Part shown: piece after piece, positions 43,366 through 55,378 of the stretch | Numbering within the stretch: position 1 is the stretch's first letter | How the letters are laid out: each line of letters starts with the position of its first letter | Assembly (NCBI GenBank): GCA_023101885.1 | Contig: JALPQD010000632.1 | Span: 343,637-407,636, forward strand | Source of the DNA: Typhlomys cinereus | Lineage: Eukaryota; Chordata; Mammalia; Rodentia; Platacanthomyidae | DNA: 64,000 nt | Direction of reading: 5' to 3' | The notes under the pieces: model-generated | What the model was told of the DNA's origin: nothing | The model's input: the letters and a program-made list of their open reading frames with translations, nothing else | Database searches by the model: none | Translations under genes and position numbers: made by a program

Positions 43366-43731
43366 TGTATTAGTTATTTCTCTTGTTGCTGTGACAAGAT
43401 ACCTGAAAACGGTCACTAAAGGGAGACTCATAGTTTGAGGGTACAGTCCATCATGGAAGGGAAAGCATGGTGGCGGCAGTGTGAGGCAGGTGGTTGCATT
43501 GTGCCTATGTTCAGGAGCCTGAGATAGATGAATGTTGATGCTCAGCTTGCTTTCTCCTATTTATTCAATCCTAGCCGCCTGCTCATGTGATAGTCCTGCC
43601 CACAGTCAGAGTGTGTCTTCTCTTCTCTGTTAAACCTCTCCCAAAATGTCTTCACAGCTCCCTCCCCTGATGTCTGTCTCCTAGGTTATTCTAAATCCAG
43701 TCAAGTGGTTGATAAAGATCAGTGATAACCA
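43366..43731 (-). mobile_element. MT/MaLR-type LTR, antisense
   Basis: tattagttatttctcttgtt, gctgtgacaagatacctgaa, acagtccatcatggaaggga, catggtggcggcagtgtgag and finally taaatccagtcaagtggttg follow an antisense MT-type MaLR LTR (the plus-strand start corresponds to the LTR end ...AACTAATACA). About 366 bp; no clean TSD. Confidence 0.65.
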
Positions 43732-44094
43732 ACTGGGTAATTTAGATTTAAAAAATTAGAAATATTTACTGGGGACTGCTTACTTGATTAAAACTCTCTC
43801 TCCTGTAAAAAAAAAAGTTCCCTAAACTTTGGAGGTGTTAATTAGTTTTGGACATTTTTGATGTTAGTATCTTAATGCTGTCATTTCGCATCCTAGGAAA
43901 GTCAACCTATCAGTTTTCAATGAGGTTTATTGCCTTTTGGTTTTCCAGTGACTGCTTCAAAAAGCCAGCAGAACTCTCCCTCAAGAGGGGAGCATTATAT
44001 GTAGCATCATGGCACTTTTGCTTAAGTAAATGGTTTCATTTCCTGTAAGTCATATGCAGCCATATCAATACTGTCCCCTCAATACAACCACATG
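43732..44094. other. Unique non-coding sequence
   Basis: Nothing recognised. Confidence 0.4.
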
Positions 44095-44099
44095 AACTC

Positions 44100-44527
44100 T
44101 GTACCAGTTAGGTACAGGTGCCAACTTGATAACTGAAAGCTGAGGCTTCAGGCCATATACGAAGAATTGGTAGTTAATGCAAGATCTGAGAAAGCATGTG
44201 GGATATCATATAATGATGTGGGAAAACCCAGACCGTAATGGGTGTGACCATTCCCTGGACAGATAAGAGTATGGGAGAGTCATTTCAGCAACTTGGCATA
44301 CTTTGTCATGTTGGCATACAGGAATTTTGGCACATGAGACAGTTTTCCTCTCTCTTAGCAATTCCTGTGGATATTTTGTAGCCATTTCTCTTGGCTCCTG
44401 ATGTTGGTATGAACTCTCCTGCCAAACTGGACTATGAGTTGTATCCAGAATCTAAGCTGAAATAAATCCCCTATTCCTATGTTTTTTGTTCATGTGTTTA
44501 TCAGGACCATGAAAAGAAGCTACAACA
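44100..44527 (+). mobile_element. Older solo LTR of the 424-bp family
   Basis: Starts TGTACCAGTTAGGTACAGG and ends GCTACAACA, 428 bp. It is collinear with the copies at 23794 and 34135 but much more diverged. The flanks gaactc (44094-44099) and gaacct (44528-44533) look like a decayed TSD. Confidence 0.8.
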
Positions 44528-44884
44528 GAACCTTTTTCACATTGGGAGCTCCTAGCTCTCTCATGGGGGAACAGGAACTCTCACTATGATTTACCAGCCT
44601 CTCATACTGTTACAGCAATTTGCAAAGGTGGACATTTGAAAGTGCTCACTCAATGCTAAAGTGTAATGAGATGTAAAGTATCCATAATAACTACTGAAAT
44701 ATTTCATATAACCTTAGATTCTAATATAGTAGCAATAAAACCAGTACCCTTCTACATAGAAACAGCAGATTCTCTCTATGCACTAAATCAAAACCTATTT
44801 TGGGTCTGAAGTTCTTGAATGCAAGTTGTGATATTTCACTCCAGTCAGGTGTTTCTTGGTACTGATTATGTAAAATCCTTAAGC

Positions 44885-45215
44885 TATTTTAAAAGTAGCA
44901 TGTAATGCAACATGAAAGTTGAAGGTATAGGGGAATCTAAAGGAAGGAAGGAGAACAAAAATGGACAATAGAGGAGAAGAAAAACCAAAATTGCATGTTT
45001 TCTCCCATATGCAAAATCTGGATTGAAATATGTATGTACACATATGCATGGCATAAAAAGAAAAGGGAACAAATTTGGGAATAGAAAGGAACTGGAAAAA
45101 TGAAGGAGGGTAATGAGATGTCAAGAGGAGATACAATGGCATGTACATATGAAGATGTCATAATGAAACCCATTATTTTGTACACAAATTAAGAAAATAA
45201 AAATGTCATAATCGT
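44885..45215 (+). mobile_element. Rodent L1 3' end
   Basis: tgttttctcccatatgcaaa, then atgaagatgtcataatgaaa and cccattattttgtacacaaa with a final AAATAAAAA match the sense 3' terminus of rodent L1 (typical ...atgaaaatgtcataatgaaacccatta). Confidence 0.7.
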
Positions 45216-45261
45216 GGGGTCTATCTTTAACCCTTGAATAATTAGATCATAAAGTCATATT

Positions 45262-45375
45262 CAGCAGCTGGATCTGGTGTTTCAAGTCTATAATCTTTGC
45301 ATTTGGTACTCCAAAGAGGAAGGATTGTGGGTTGGAGGCTAGTCACAGCCAGAATCCGTCCCAAGGTGTTCAAAC
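45262..45375 (+). mobile_element. Decayed B1-like SINE
   Basis: gcagctggatctggtgtttc, aagtctataatctttgcatt, gaggaaggattgtgggttgg, aggctagtcacagccag resemble B1 in sense. Confidence 0.5.
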
Positions 45376-45589
45376 ATGACTATTGTCTTCCTAAGTGGAT
45401 ATGGCAGCAAAAAACCCACCTTCCAAACGCTTGTTAAGACCATATGTTAGAACAGCTTTCAGCCTGCATCCAAGAAGATTTCTCAGTGGGAAATATCTAT
45501 ATAGAGAATCACAACTGTTTTAAGGCCAGAGAGTAAGTGACTGTAGAGTATCTGACCAGAAACAGGATAGATGAAACTCCACCAGCCCC

Positions 45590-46070
45590 CTAGTTCAAAG
45601 CCCAGGGAATACCATAGAGAAAAGAACAGAAAAGAACACAGGAAGAAGATTAGGGTGAGGGATATTGTTCAACAGTATCCTCTCCCCAGACATAAAACTC
45701 CTGTGACAGTGATACACCGAAACTAAATTTAGCAGCACAAGACCTATACAAGGTTGGGGTCAGGATCATGACATAATTAATGAGGGAGGATCTCAGGTTG
45801 GTTCTACCCCCCTCTGAGGCATTAGAAAGTCAAAGTGGGTCAGAAGGGGGGGTCCCACAGGAATTAGTAGTACTCTCACTGAAATAGTGCCTAGGTTACA
45901 GCAGGTGCCCAGGCCTATGCAAAGCAGGCAGCCAATATTGGACTCAGTGGGGGCACAAACACAAGAAAGGACATTTGGGCAGGAGGGAGGCTTGACAAGA
46001 AGAAGACTCTCAGTGGGAAGTAGGGTAATATGGGGGGGAGATAAAAATACACTGTAATTTTAAATAATTG
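45590..46070 (+). mobile_element. Probable L1 3'UTR fragment
   Basis: aaagcccagggaataccata, acctatacaaggttggggtc, then aggatcatgacataattaat and a G-rich stretch followed by ataaaaatacactgtaattt resemble an older rodent L1 3'UTR with its A-rich end. No TSD identified. Confidence 0.5.
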
Positions 46071-46439
46071 AAACAAAAATTTCTGCTCATTATGACCTGG
46101 TTCAGATCATGTTTAGTTGTGACTATTGACCTTGCACTCTGCTACGGTATGCACGTGCGCGTAATCATCCTTTTGCCACGGAGCTGGCCACCAGTAGGTT
46201 TGATACAAATGGTTCCTGAGAGGCAGACCTGCTGCAGTGTGCTGCTAGCAAGACACCGTTACACAGTGTTTAAGGAGTTGCTCATTATGTAATGAGAACT
46301 TTGCGCTTAGAACAGCTCCACAGGGAGAGGCGATATAGCTAGATGCAAAAGTGCTCTCCACTTCCGGATGCAGAAGCTTAATTTTCACAGTACAATTTCC
46401 CATCTAAGAGCATATTTTTCTAAGTTGGGGAAGGGTTCT

Positions 46440-46790
46440 CAGGAATTCTAGCGTGTGCATCATCAGTATTTGTGGGTGCGTGGGTAAGTTTAATGTATGC
46501 ATTTATGTGCCAGCCTCCTATGCATTTGTATGTTGGGGTCTTGGGCTTGTTTGACACTGACTCTCATTATCTATTTATTTTCACCATAGTTTTTTGAGAA
46601 AATGCCTCTCACTGAATGTGAAGTTCCAATTTTGGTTAGCTGGCCTGGGAGTCCCTGAGAACTACCTGTCTCTGCTCCTCTTGCGCTGGAGTGGGATACA
46701 AGTGTGAACTGCCACACCTGTTTTTCACTTAGTTTCTCGGATTCAATCTCAGGTCCTCTGGGTCATCCCATAGCCCATTTTTTAACCCTT
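46440..46790 (-). mobile_element. B4-like SINE, antisense, decayed
   Basis: cggattcaatctcaggtcct (reversed head), gggatacaagtgtgaactgc, then tgcctctcactgaatgtgaa and a TG-rich left end fit B4 in reverse. Confidence 0.55.
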
Positions 46791-47042
46791 CATTTTTCTC
46801 TCCAAGTGGGAATGAAACAGAGGAAAGAGTAGACCATCAAGGTCTCTATTGATTCTGATTTTTACTGAATTTGGAGAGTTCAGAGTAATAAGGCCCATAG
46901 AGCAAAGTTAATCAGGCAGCAATGTTATCACAATTTCTGTGCATGGGTGGAGACACTTTAAATGCAAAATGAGAAATGCAGCATTAACCAGGACAGAAAA
47001 GAGTTCCATTAACATATGTGAATTCATTTTTTCCTTACTTAC

Positions 47043-47146
47043 AATGATTGTTCTCTTTCTGGTAGCACAGAAATTCCTCAGTTTGCAACCTCCGTAGGTA
47101 CCAATAAAGTTCACAGGCACAGCAGAAGCAAGGCGATGAAGAATGC
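47043..47146 (-). other. Exon-like segment (speculative)
   Basis: On the minus strand 104 bp lie between an acceptor-like tctgctatag and a near-perfect donor ATT|gtaagtaag. One frame is open throughout and contains FIGTYGGCKLRNFCATRKR. The polypyrimidine tract is weak, the length is not a multiple of three, and I recognise no family. Confidence 0.2.
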
Positions 47147-47339
47147 CTATAGCAGAGGCCACTGGTACTTACTTGAGTTAAGGCCATCATTAGCTTTTCT
47201 TAGACTGTGGTGTGTTTTGTGTGAATATTTTTGTAATGTTTAATAAATGTTATTATTAACCCTATTATATTCCAAGACACAAAATAGCAAGAGTGTTGCT
47301 TTAAGAAAAGACATACTATTTTTATGGCAACCACCTAGG

Positions 47340-47345
<6 letters not shown>

Positions 47346-47398
<53 letters not shown>
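47346..47398. repeat. (CA)n microsatellite
   Basis: 26 or so uninterrupted CA units. Confidence 0.97.
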
Positions 47399-47400
<2 letters not shown>

Positions 47401-47675
47401 ATTTGAGATTCACAAGAAAATGATCTTCCCAAAAGACCATGAGAACCAATTCTCCATGTAGATAACAGATAATTTATAATGTCTATCAACTGTAGAATCA
47501 TAGTTTAGAAGAGTACATAGGATCTTAAAATGGTAATAGTAATGCTCTGTGAGCATTCTTGTGACAATGATTACTGATTGTCCTTTCTTCCACAGCAGTG
47601 GAACCTATGATTTTAGTTTTGGACATGGATATCTGAAGGGAAGAATACATTTCTTTTTTTAAAAAATGTTTTCTT

Positions 47676-47679
<4 letters not shown>

Positions 47680-47730
<51 letters not shown>

Positions 47731-47962
47731 ACCTGGAGATGCTCTTCCAACTTATTCTTTCAAAGATAGGGTCTCCTAGCAAACCAGGAGATCACCAATA
47801 GTGTCAGTCTGGCAAGCTTACTCTGGAGATTCTCAATCTTTTCAAGACTAGAAGTACAGTTGGGTTGACACATCCAATTGACATTTTTATATGGGATCTA
47901 AATCCTGATTCTTTTGCTTGTGCAACAAGTGCTTTAACTACTGAGGCATCTTCCCAGCCCAA
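47680..47962 (-). mobile_element. B4-like SINE, antisense, with (TG)n tail
   Basis: Right end actgaggcatcttcccagcc and gggatctaaatcctgattct (reversed head), a middle with agatagggtctcctagcaaa, and a TG run at 47681-47728. Confidence 0.7.
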
Positions 47963-47995
47963 GAAAACAGAGATAAAATCAGGTGGCACAGTTTT

Positions 47996-48117
47996 GGTGA
48001 AGGAGCTATCAATGGTTTTCTTTCTTTTCTCTTTTCCTTTTCTTTTTTTCTTTCTGGTGAAGGAGATCTCAATAGTTTTCTCTTTCTTTTCTCTTTTCCT
48101 TTTCTTTGTTTTCTTTC
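47996..48117. repeat. Tandem duplication of a ~60-bp unit
   Basis: ggtgaaggagctatcaatgg followed by a pyrimidine-rich stretch (47996-48055) is repeated directly as ggtgaaggagatctcaatag plus the same stretch (48056-48117). Confidence 0.88.
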
Positions 48118-48121
48118 TCCC

Positions 48122-48245
48122 TCTCTCTAATGAGGTCACATAGGTCACAGGCTATATAGGCAAGCATGACTATGAACTCCTGATCATCTTGTCACCACCT
48201 ACCAAGTGCTAGGATGACAGGCATGTGTAACCGTACCTGGCTATA
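48122..48245 (-). mobile_element. B1 SINE, antisense
   Basis: ggtcacaggctatataggca, tgactatgaactcctgatca, tcttgtcaccacctaccaag, tgctaggatgacaggcatgt is antisense B1. Confidence 0.7.
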
Positions 48246-51205
48246 ATGAATAGATTTTTTTGCAGTGGCTGTGAATTAAAAAAAAAAACAACAACACTGA
48301 TAGTATATACCTTTTGCACCTTTTCCCTTCCTACATCATTCTGCGGGCTGCAACACAGGTGTAATGGTTGAGACAGAAAATTTGTTGGACCACAGAATGA
48401 CAGTGAGAATTGAGGCCACCATGGCAGAGCAACAAGATAAAAGATTTTTGACTTTGTGAAATTAAGTCAAAGGATACCTGGCCTACCAAGCTCTAGACTT
48501 TTATATGAGAATGAAGAAATAAAATCTGCAATTATCAAAGCTATTGTTGTAGTGTGTCTTTCCCAATTTGAACTAAGCAAAATATAAATCCTATTAATCT
48601 GTAAGTTAGATTGAAAAATAATATAAATCTGTAAATATGTCAAAGTCCCTTAATGACAATATTAATATTTGCTATCCTTACTCAATCTGAGTGCCCAGTA
48701 TTATTTTCCCACTTTCCTCTTTCCCAATTTCACATACATGTGCGGTCTTTCCCATCTTGAAAATAATTATATATGTAAACATCTCCTTCTCCTTAAGAGT
48801 ATTGGTTGATCTTGTATGTATGGGTATATATATATTCTGATTTTTTCATTAAGTGAAAGTGGTATTCTTTAAGTGGTATTTTATAGGTCAATATGGTACT
48901 TCAAATAGGTTTTACCTGGTGAGGACTATAATGACCCATTTTTCATAATTCCATCAATGGAATCATATACAACATTGCCTTTTTTATCAAGTCATATTAC
49001 ACAAGACTGGGTGTTATTTTTACTGAGTTTGTCCTTACCTAAAACACCAATTTGTGTCTATTAAGAGTATGCAGGTCAGATGGCTTAGCCAATATTTACA
49101 CTCAGGACATAAAAAGTTTTCAAGGCAGAATGTTGCTCACCCTTGTGACAATTTCTCATCATTTCATTTCTTAAATTTGATTTTCTAATGCACTGGCTTT
49201 TATTCTCATGGTTGCATCATTTTGAAACATTAATCAGTGCATAGTGTACATCGTCATCACAGAGCACTGATAAAACCTGAGTTAGAGTGCTTGTGGAGAG
49301 GCTTTGTATGCCTGTGCAGTTTGTGTGCCCCACAATCTTTAGTGGCACCCCACCTTTGGAGATGTTACCAACACTTTTGCAATGCAGCAGAATGGAGTGT
49401 AGTCAGCGGCTAACGTCAAAGCAAAACCTTCTAGATTGGCAGTTTAATAAACCCTCTCCTTGGGCATGACTAATGAAACATCTCAAAATCTATCTGACTG
49501 CATGCCTTCCAGTATACAATTCTTCATGTGAGATGATATTGTGAGCATCCATGTCAAATGCATGGCTGAAATTCAGAAACACTTCCATAGCACATTGTCA
49601 TTTTTAAAAAGGAAAGGAAGTTGGCAAGGCATAAAAAGGAAATTCACAATATTAAGGCAAAAACTTTCTAACGTGACACTCTTGACTATTAAGTTCTAAA
49701 AGAAGAGGAAAGAAACATTCTACTCAATGATTCAAAATATGTTTTTCCCCCTCAGAATTATAGCTCTTCAAATCAAAGTGACACACCAAATTACTTCTTA
49801 AAATATTTGAGACATACAGGGAAAAAATTCAAGTGCCAAGTGGTGGACGTTTAGCTAAATAATAAAAAAGTAGTTACATGGATCCTTTGTTATTTAAAAT
49901 CCTCTTTCCTCAAAGACTAAGAGTGATAAATTGTAAGGACTATCCCAATACATTTTCAATTAAATGACTAAATTAATGTAGAGACATTTAATTAAAGTTC
50001 CACTAGTTTTTCCAAATGCTGTTAATTATGCCACTATCTAAAATTAAATCTCTCCCCAAACTCTCTTACATTTTTTTCTGCTCATCTGATAGAGATATAA
50101 TTAACATGCTGCAAGTTCACCTAAAAGCATCCAAATATTATAAAAGAAAATATGAAAAACTCGAGTTTCCGTAACTACTTTAGAAGCTGATATTTTAATG
50201 GAATTTCTCCAGTCCACAGGGGAAAAAATCAATAGATGTTTGTGTGCATACTGCACATGCACACATGCATACATGTATATGCCTACACATACAAAGCCTT
50301 ATCATTCCTCCAGAAATAACTCTATATCTAAGAAGCTGCAATTTATTCCATAAACAAAGATCATTTGGAAGGTACTCTCCCATCAAAAGATAAGAAAAAT
50401 TTAAGGCTCTATGCAAATAACTGCAGGAACAAGTTTCCAACAATTCTGTATTCCAGATGGCTAGGCAATAAAAATTCACTAATAGCCACTCAGTAAGGTG
50501 GTCTTTAAAAGGAATGAGTCAGAATTCAGGCTTACTAGTCCTGAGGCCAAAATTTTAAGTGGACAAGAGACAACTGGGATTTTCCTAGCTCAGTTCCACA
50601 TTCAAATTATTGTTCAGTGACAAAACAAAGGTTGATCCTAGCTCTCAAATTTATTTTATGAAGTGCATGTGAGATGAAAATACACTCATCCTGAGTTGAT
50701 TATGATGAGTTGATCCTTAGCAGACATCCCTTCCTTTTTCACAGACTCTTATTTGATTCTGACAGTTACCGCTTAACTACTCTGCATGGCATGGTAATCA
50801 GTCTTCTGAAGTTGACACTCTGAAGTCAAGCTCTGCCTTATAAACTCCAAAAGGTTTAATGTGAAAAATGTTTCAGAAATGAAGAGTTGCTCTAGGATTG
50901 ACTGACACCTGCCATCTCTGTGAAGTCAATGAGGGGCAGGGTGGGGAATTTGGAAAATGACTGATTTCCTTGTCCAAATAACTGTTCTAATCAACAGACA
51001 AGACACATTGCAGGAGCCCTTTTGCATCTCACATCATAACTAAAAGCTTGAGCAAGGAGCCTTGTGTTAGAATTGGAAGTTATGTTACATTTTGATGATA
51101 CATTTTGTTCACCATCATCCTCCTTCATTCCAGATCCTACTTTGCGTGGAGTTATCCTTCTTCCCTTGCCTTCATCTTTAGTGTTCTCAAGCCTACTCAG
51201 AAATG
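48246..51205. other. Unique non-coding sequence, 3 kb
   Basis: No gene, and no repeat that I can name. Confidence 0.4.
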
Positions 51206-51207
51206 TG

Positions 51208-51355
51208 AAATCCTGGGGAGCGGTGGTAAATACTGATGCATAAAGCTCAGCCCCAGAGTCAGAACTGCTCCATTCTATAGCTTGGGTGTTAGGATTTTTT
51301 TTTTTTGGAAGCTTGCCAGCTGATTCTGATGACCAGCCTGGATTTCAGGTCCAGT
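51208..51355. mobile_element. MER5-like DNA transposon relic
   Basis: cctggggagcggtggtaaat, actgatgcataaagctcagc, cccagagtcagaactgctcc, then ccagctgattctgatgacca resemble the MER5 (hAT-Charlie) consensus. A T/A-rich run interrupts it. Confidence 0.4.
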
Positions 51356-52870
51356 CAAGAAAAATACATTCACTAATCAGATGCAACGATTTCCACTTTG
51401 CCAAAGGATATTTTGCACACCAACAGGAGTGCAATCAAAATTGACATTAAATTATGGTGTTATAATGTCTGCAATTCATTTCAAATCTGGAGGAATCGAC
51501 GGTGTGAGATTTTATCTGTGCAGTTAGGGAGAACTTCAGCACTGCATGCTTTGGGTAACTGGTTATCTTCATCTTGAATCCACAGAGCTGGTAAATGCAG
51601 TACTTGTCCTCTGAATTAAGGCCCAAACCCAAAGACTACTTCTGTTAGTTATCCCAATGAACCCTGGAGGTTCATGTCAGGCACATACTGAATGTCATAA
51701 AAGTATTTTATGCAGGGGATAAGCACAACTTATACTTGTAATGAATGTCCTTATGTACTATCATGAGTAAACTTTAAGACAATCGATGTATTTTAAGGCA
51801 TCTGCTAACACTGCATGCCTAGGACCTATGAATGCAGCAAGGCCAGATGCCTGAACTTTTAATATTAGGTTTGGTCTTCCATGGTCCTTTGTCAAGCCAT
51901 TGGGTTGGGAGCCATTCTGACCACCTGATACCAAAACAAAGGTAAGAAAAGCTTACTTTTGTAACCCAAAGTCCTGGGCAATAACAGAGTAGTGGAAAGG
52001 TATGCACATGTCCTTTAATCTTTCTTTTAATACGTTTTGTTAGCTAGGTTTTTGGACTTGTAGAAGGCATCTGTTTGCAGTCTAAGGCTGTGACCTAGCA
52101 CTGTGATGAAGTAGCCATCCCATATTGATGCCAAACCCATCTGCTGCTGTCCATTTAGTTTTCAAAAAAAGGTTAAGAATAAATTAACTTAGAAGAGTTC
52201 ACTGAAGGTAGGGTGTGATCAGGTCAAGAGGGGTAAATATTCAGGGTAAGGGATTCTCTAAGATAACATGTAATTCCTTGGTGTGAATTCTTAATCTCCT
52301 TATTTAGAAGAATTGTTCCAATGAAAATAAGGTGTTTTTATTTTTAAACTTTAAATGAATAAACTCTTCTTAGCCACTCTGTCAACTTGCTCAAAGACAC
52401 ACTGCAAGGAGACACAAGTGCATGCTATAGTACAGGCTTTCTTTCCTCAATCAATATTAGGAGCCAGGAAATTCCCTGTGTTTCCCCAGAGTTCTTTCAC
52501 TTGGCCTGCATTCCAGAAACACTAATTTGTTCTAAGCAACATTACAAATTAATGCAGCAAGAGGAGACTGTTCTAAAGGCTGTCTTCTTAAGCTAATGCC
52601 TGAGAAATTAGCAAGCCCACAATTTTTAGAGTCTTGTTTCATTGAAAGTTTGAATGTTGACATTTTAATGACTGCAGCAGAAGGATTTCCTATCTATGTA
52701 TAAACTGAGTAAATAATACTTGCCATAGGTCCTGAGATACTAAAATGGAACCATGTATAGTTGATACAAAGAGCAAACATAGCTCCTGCAGAGAAAGTAA
52801 AACCAACCAGTCACCCCAACCGCCGCCAAAAAAGATTCTGCCTTACAAATGAAATGTTTTTTTCCATAAT
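51356..52870. other. Unique non-coding sequence
   Basis: Nothing recognised. Confidence 0.4.
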
Positions 52871-52872
52871 AA

Positions 52873-53410
52873 ATGTCTTAGTTTCTTTGAGCCATTATGA
52901 CATAATATCACAACCTTGTTGCTTATGAATAGCAGAAATTTAGTATAGAGGCTAGGAAGTCCAAAATCAATATACTGGCAGATCCAGGTTTATAAGGGTC
53001 ATTTCTCTTGCACATAGACAATACTTTTTTGTCTCTTTACAGGAAAAAAGGTAGAAAGCAGCGGCTTGTGAGAGAGCTTAATGGGTAAGGCTCACAAACC
53101 TGAGTTTGATGCCCAAAAGTTCTCATGCTGTAAGGAAAGAACTGACTTCTGATAGTTGTCCTCTGACTTCCTCTCATGCACTATGACATATGTGCCTGTG
53201 TTACCTTTTTTCCTCTCTCTCCCTCTGTCTCTCTCTTATAAATAAATAAATAAATAATGAAAAAGGTAGAAAGCAACTCTGGATTCTCTTTTATGAGTCT
53301 TTATGACTTAACTATCTGCTAAAGATCTAATCTCCTACTATAATCACATGTAGAATTATGTTTTGACATATGAATTCTGGGTGAGGGGCATAAGCATTCA
53401 GATCATAGAA
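52873..53410 (-). mobile_element. MaLR-type LTR, antisense, split by a SINE
   Basis: tgtcttagtttctttgagcc, attatgacataatatcacaa, cagatccaggtttataaggg and, after the SINE, tctgctaaagatctaatctc and gggtgaggggcataagcatt follow the antisense order of MLT1/MT LTRs. Confidence 0.55.
53061..53259 (+). mobile_element. B3-like SINE with perfect 16-bp TSD
   Basis: cggcttgtgagagagcttaa, gctcacaaacctgagtttga, tgtcctctgacttcctctca, then a TC-rich stretch and (AAAT)n tail. It is bracketed by the identical 16-mer aaaaaggtagaaagca at 53045-53060 and 53260-53275, so it was inserted into the older LTR. Confidence 0.9.
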
Positions 53411-53559
53411 AGTACAGTAATCACAATATTGGATAATTACTTCTAAATGTAGCATATTGGGACATGACAACAAAAGCATTACATTATTGATGTCTGGGCC
53501 CCTGCAGCTACATGTGTGCCATTGTGACCACTATATCTGATACTGAAATAGCTTAAAGG

Positions 53560-53860
53560 AGTTCATGGCTTCAAAGGTTTTCGGTCCATCATGGTCGAGA
53601 AGGCAAAGTGGGGCAACTCAGATCATGGTGGCTCCAGCATGTGATTGAGGCTATTTACAATGTGAGAGATCAAGAAACCAATAGTTGGGCTAGAATTAGA
53701 GACCAGCTACCATCTTCAATGAGCCTTGCTTTCCAGTGATCTGCTTTTACCTACCAAAAGGTTACAGAGATCCTGAAAATAATGTGACAAACTGGAGAGC
53801 AAGCATTTGCAACATGAAATTTTGGGTACATTTCAGATTCAAACCATAGAACCCTCCTCC
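53560..53860 (-). mobile_element. MT/MaLR-type LTR fragment, antisense
   Basis: ggttttcggtccatcatggt, cgagaaggcaaagtggggca, then gtacatttcagattcaaacc at the right match the antisense MT-type LTR order also seen at 43366. Confidence 0.5.
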
Positions 53861-55285
53861 CCTTTCTTCAGGAAAGCTGTTTTCCACTATTTTCAATGAT
53901 GATTTTGCAAAACTTTATCAGTTAAAAGGCGAAGATTTCCATTTCTATTTGCTGCTGTATCTCCCCTCTTTGTTTTAAAAAACTAAACTTGATCCATGGA
54001 AATGCAACCTTTACTATACCCAGAGAAAAGTATTGTAACATGCTTTGAGTAGCAAGAATGGGCCTCGTGTGCTTTTTCACAGAGCTATCTTGTGTGATTC
54101 ATTCTCCCCTAAGGCAGACCTTTTGCTTTTAGTGACAACCAAGGTGGTCATAGTTACCAGGTGCTCAAAACTGCCTGCTTCTTTACTGCATGTTACATAG
54201 CTGTCCTATGATGCTGACACTCCCAGGTATTACAGTGAGTTAGAATGATATTTTTTTTCAACTTTGGCCATAGTGTACAGTATACAATATATTCATCATG
54301 GGTTTTCAGAATGCATTTTGTCTGCATATTTTCTTGTAGTATTCTCTCTCTTCTTTCTCTTCTCTCTCTCTTTCCCTGGCTCATATGTTCCCCCTTAATA
54401 TTCATTATAATTATGAATGACATAAAACAATTGTGTAATACAGATGTTAAAACTATCTCTGGATTCTAAGACTTCGTGTGTAAGATTGCGTTCTTCTTAC
54501 TCAATAGAACAGTAGTCTGGGGAAAGCCAATCTGGAGTGATAAAACGTATACAAGAGCTGCTTAGTATTGGCACATAATCAACAAGGAACAGCTCTGTTT
54601 ATATTTGCAAATCTCAAGGTGGAGCCTGAATTTGGTGCCAGGGCAAAGAGATTACACTTGGACTGCAAAATGCAACATGTCGGCAGGATGAATTATTTAT
54701 AGGTTCAGCTTACACTGTTTTTTGTCCTCTCAAGACTTTAAAATTTTTGTGGTTGCAATCACTCATGTCTAACAACTTTCCTTTTTTTCCTCTTACTTCT
54801 TCCTTTATTTTGTCACTGTGGACTTAATTGATCTCCTTTTTTTACTACCTTATTTCTTGCAAAAAGTGACAAAACTTAAGAGATAATGGATATTTTCTAG
54901 ATACCTAGAAGTTTCATGCTTAATACACTTATTCTGCTTCATTCTGTAAAAAATAAAAGAAAATCACCTCCTATTGTGGACAATAGCTTTTTAATTTGGA
55001 GAATAAGCTTAATAAAGATGGAATCTAGAAACTTTTCTTTCATTAACCACCAAGAGGCTCTTCCTACAGAATTGTGATCACATGCTAGGAGTAAGTCATT
55101 CGTTTTTGGGTAAAATGTGTGAAACTGTGTGTAAATGTCCAGAGTCAACGAATGAGAAGCTTTGAGGGGGAAAAACCCAAATTGCTTTGGTCTATGTCTC
55201 TTTTTCAATATTAAACCCCATCAGGTAAATGACAAACAATAGTTTTCATGCAAACTGCATGTCCTTATTACCAAGGAAATGCAAA
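53861..55285. other. Unique sequence; possible conserved block
   Basis: Repeat-free. 54480-54740 has a balanced, motif-rich composition (for example atgaattatttatagg, a homeodomain/MEF2-like AT core) of the kind seen in conserved non-coding elements; unproven without alignment. Confidence 0.3.
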
Positions 55286-55286
55286 A

Positions 55287-55378
55287 CAGGCTAGCAACAT
55301 AGCTCAGTGGTGGAGTCCTTGCCTAGCACACATACAATTTCTGGGTTGGATCCTCACTAATGCCTCATAAATGTGACC
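55287..55378 (+). mobile_element. ID-like SINE
   Basis: gctagcaacatagctcagtg, gtggagtccttgcctagcac and ttctgggttggatcctcact, the ID arrangement in sense. Confidence 0.75.

Noticed and set aside
47346..47728. CRISPR-like regular repeats
   Set aside because: These are CA and TG dinucleotide runs in a mammalian genome with no spacer structure.
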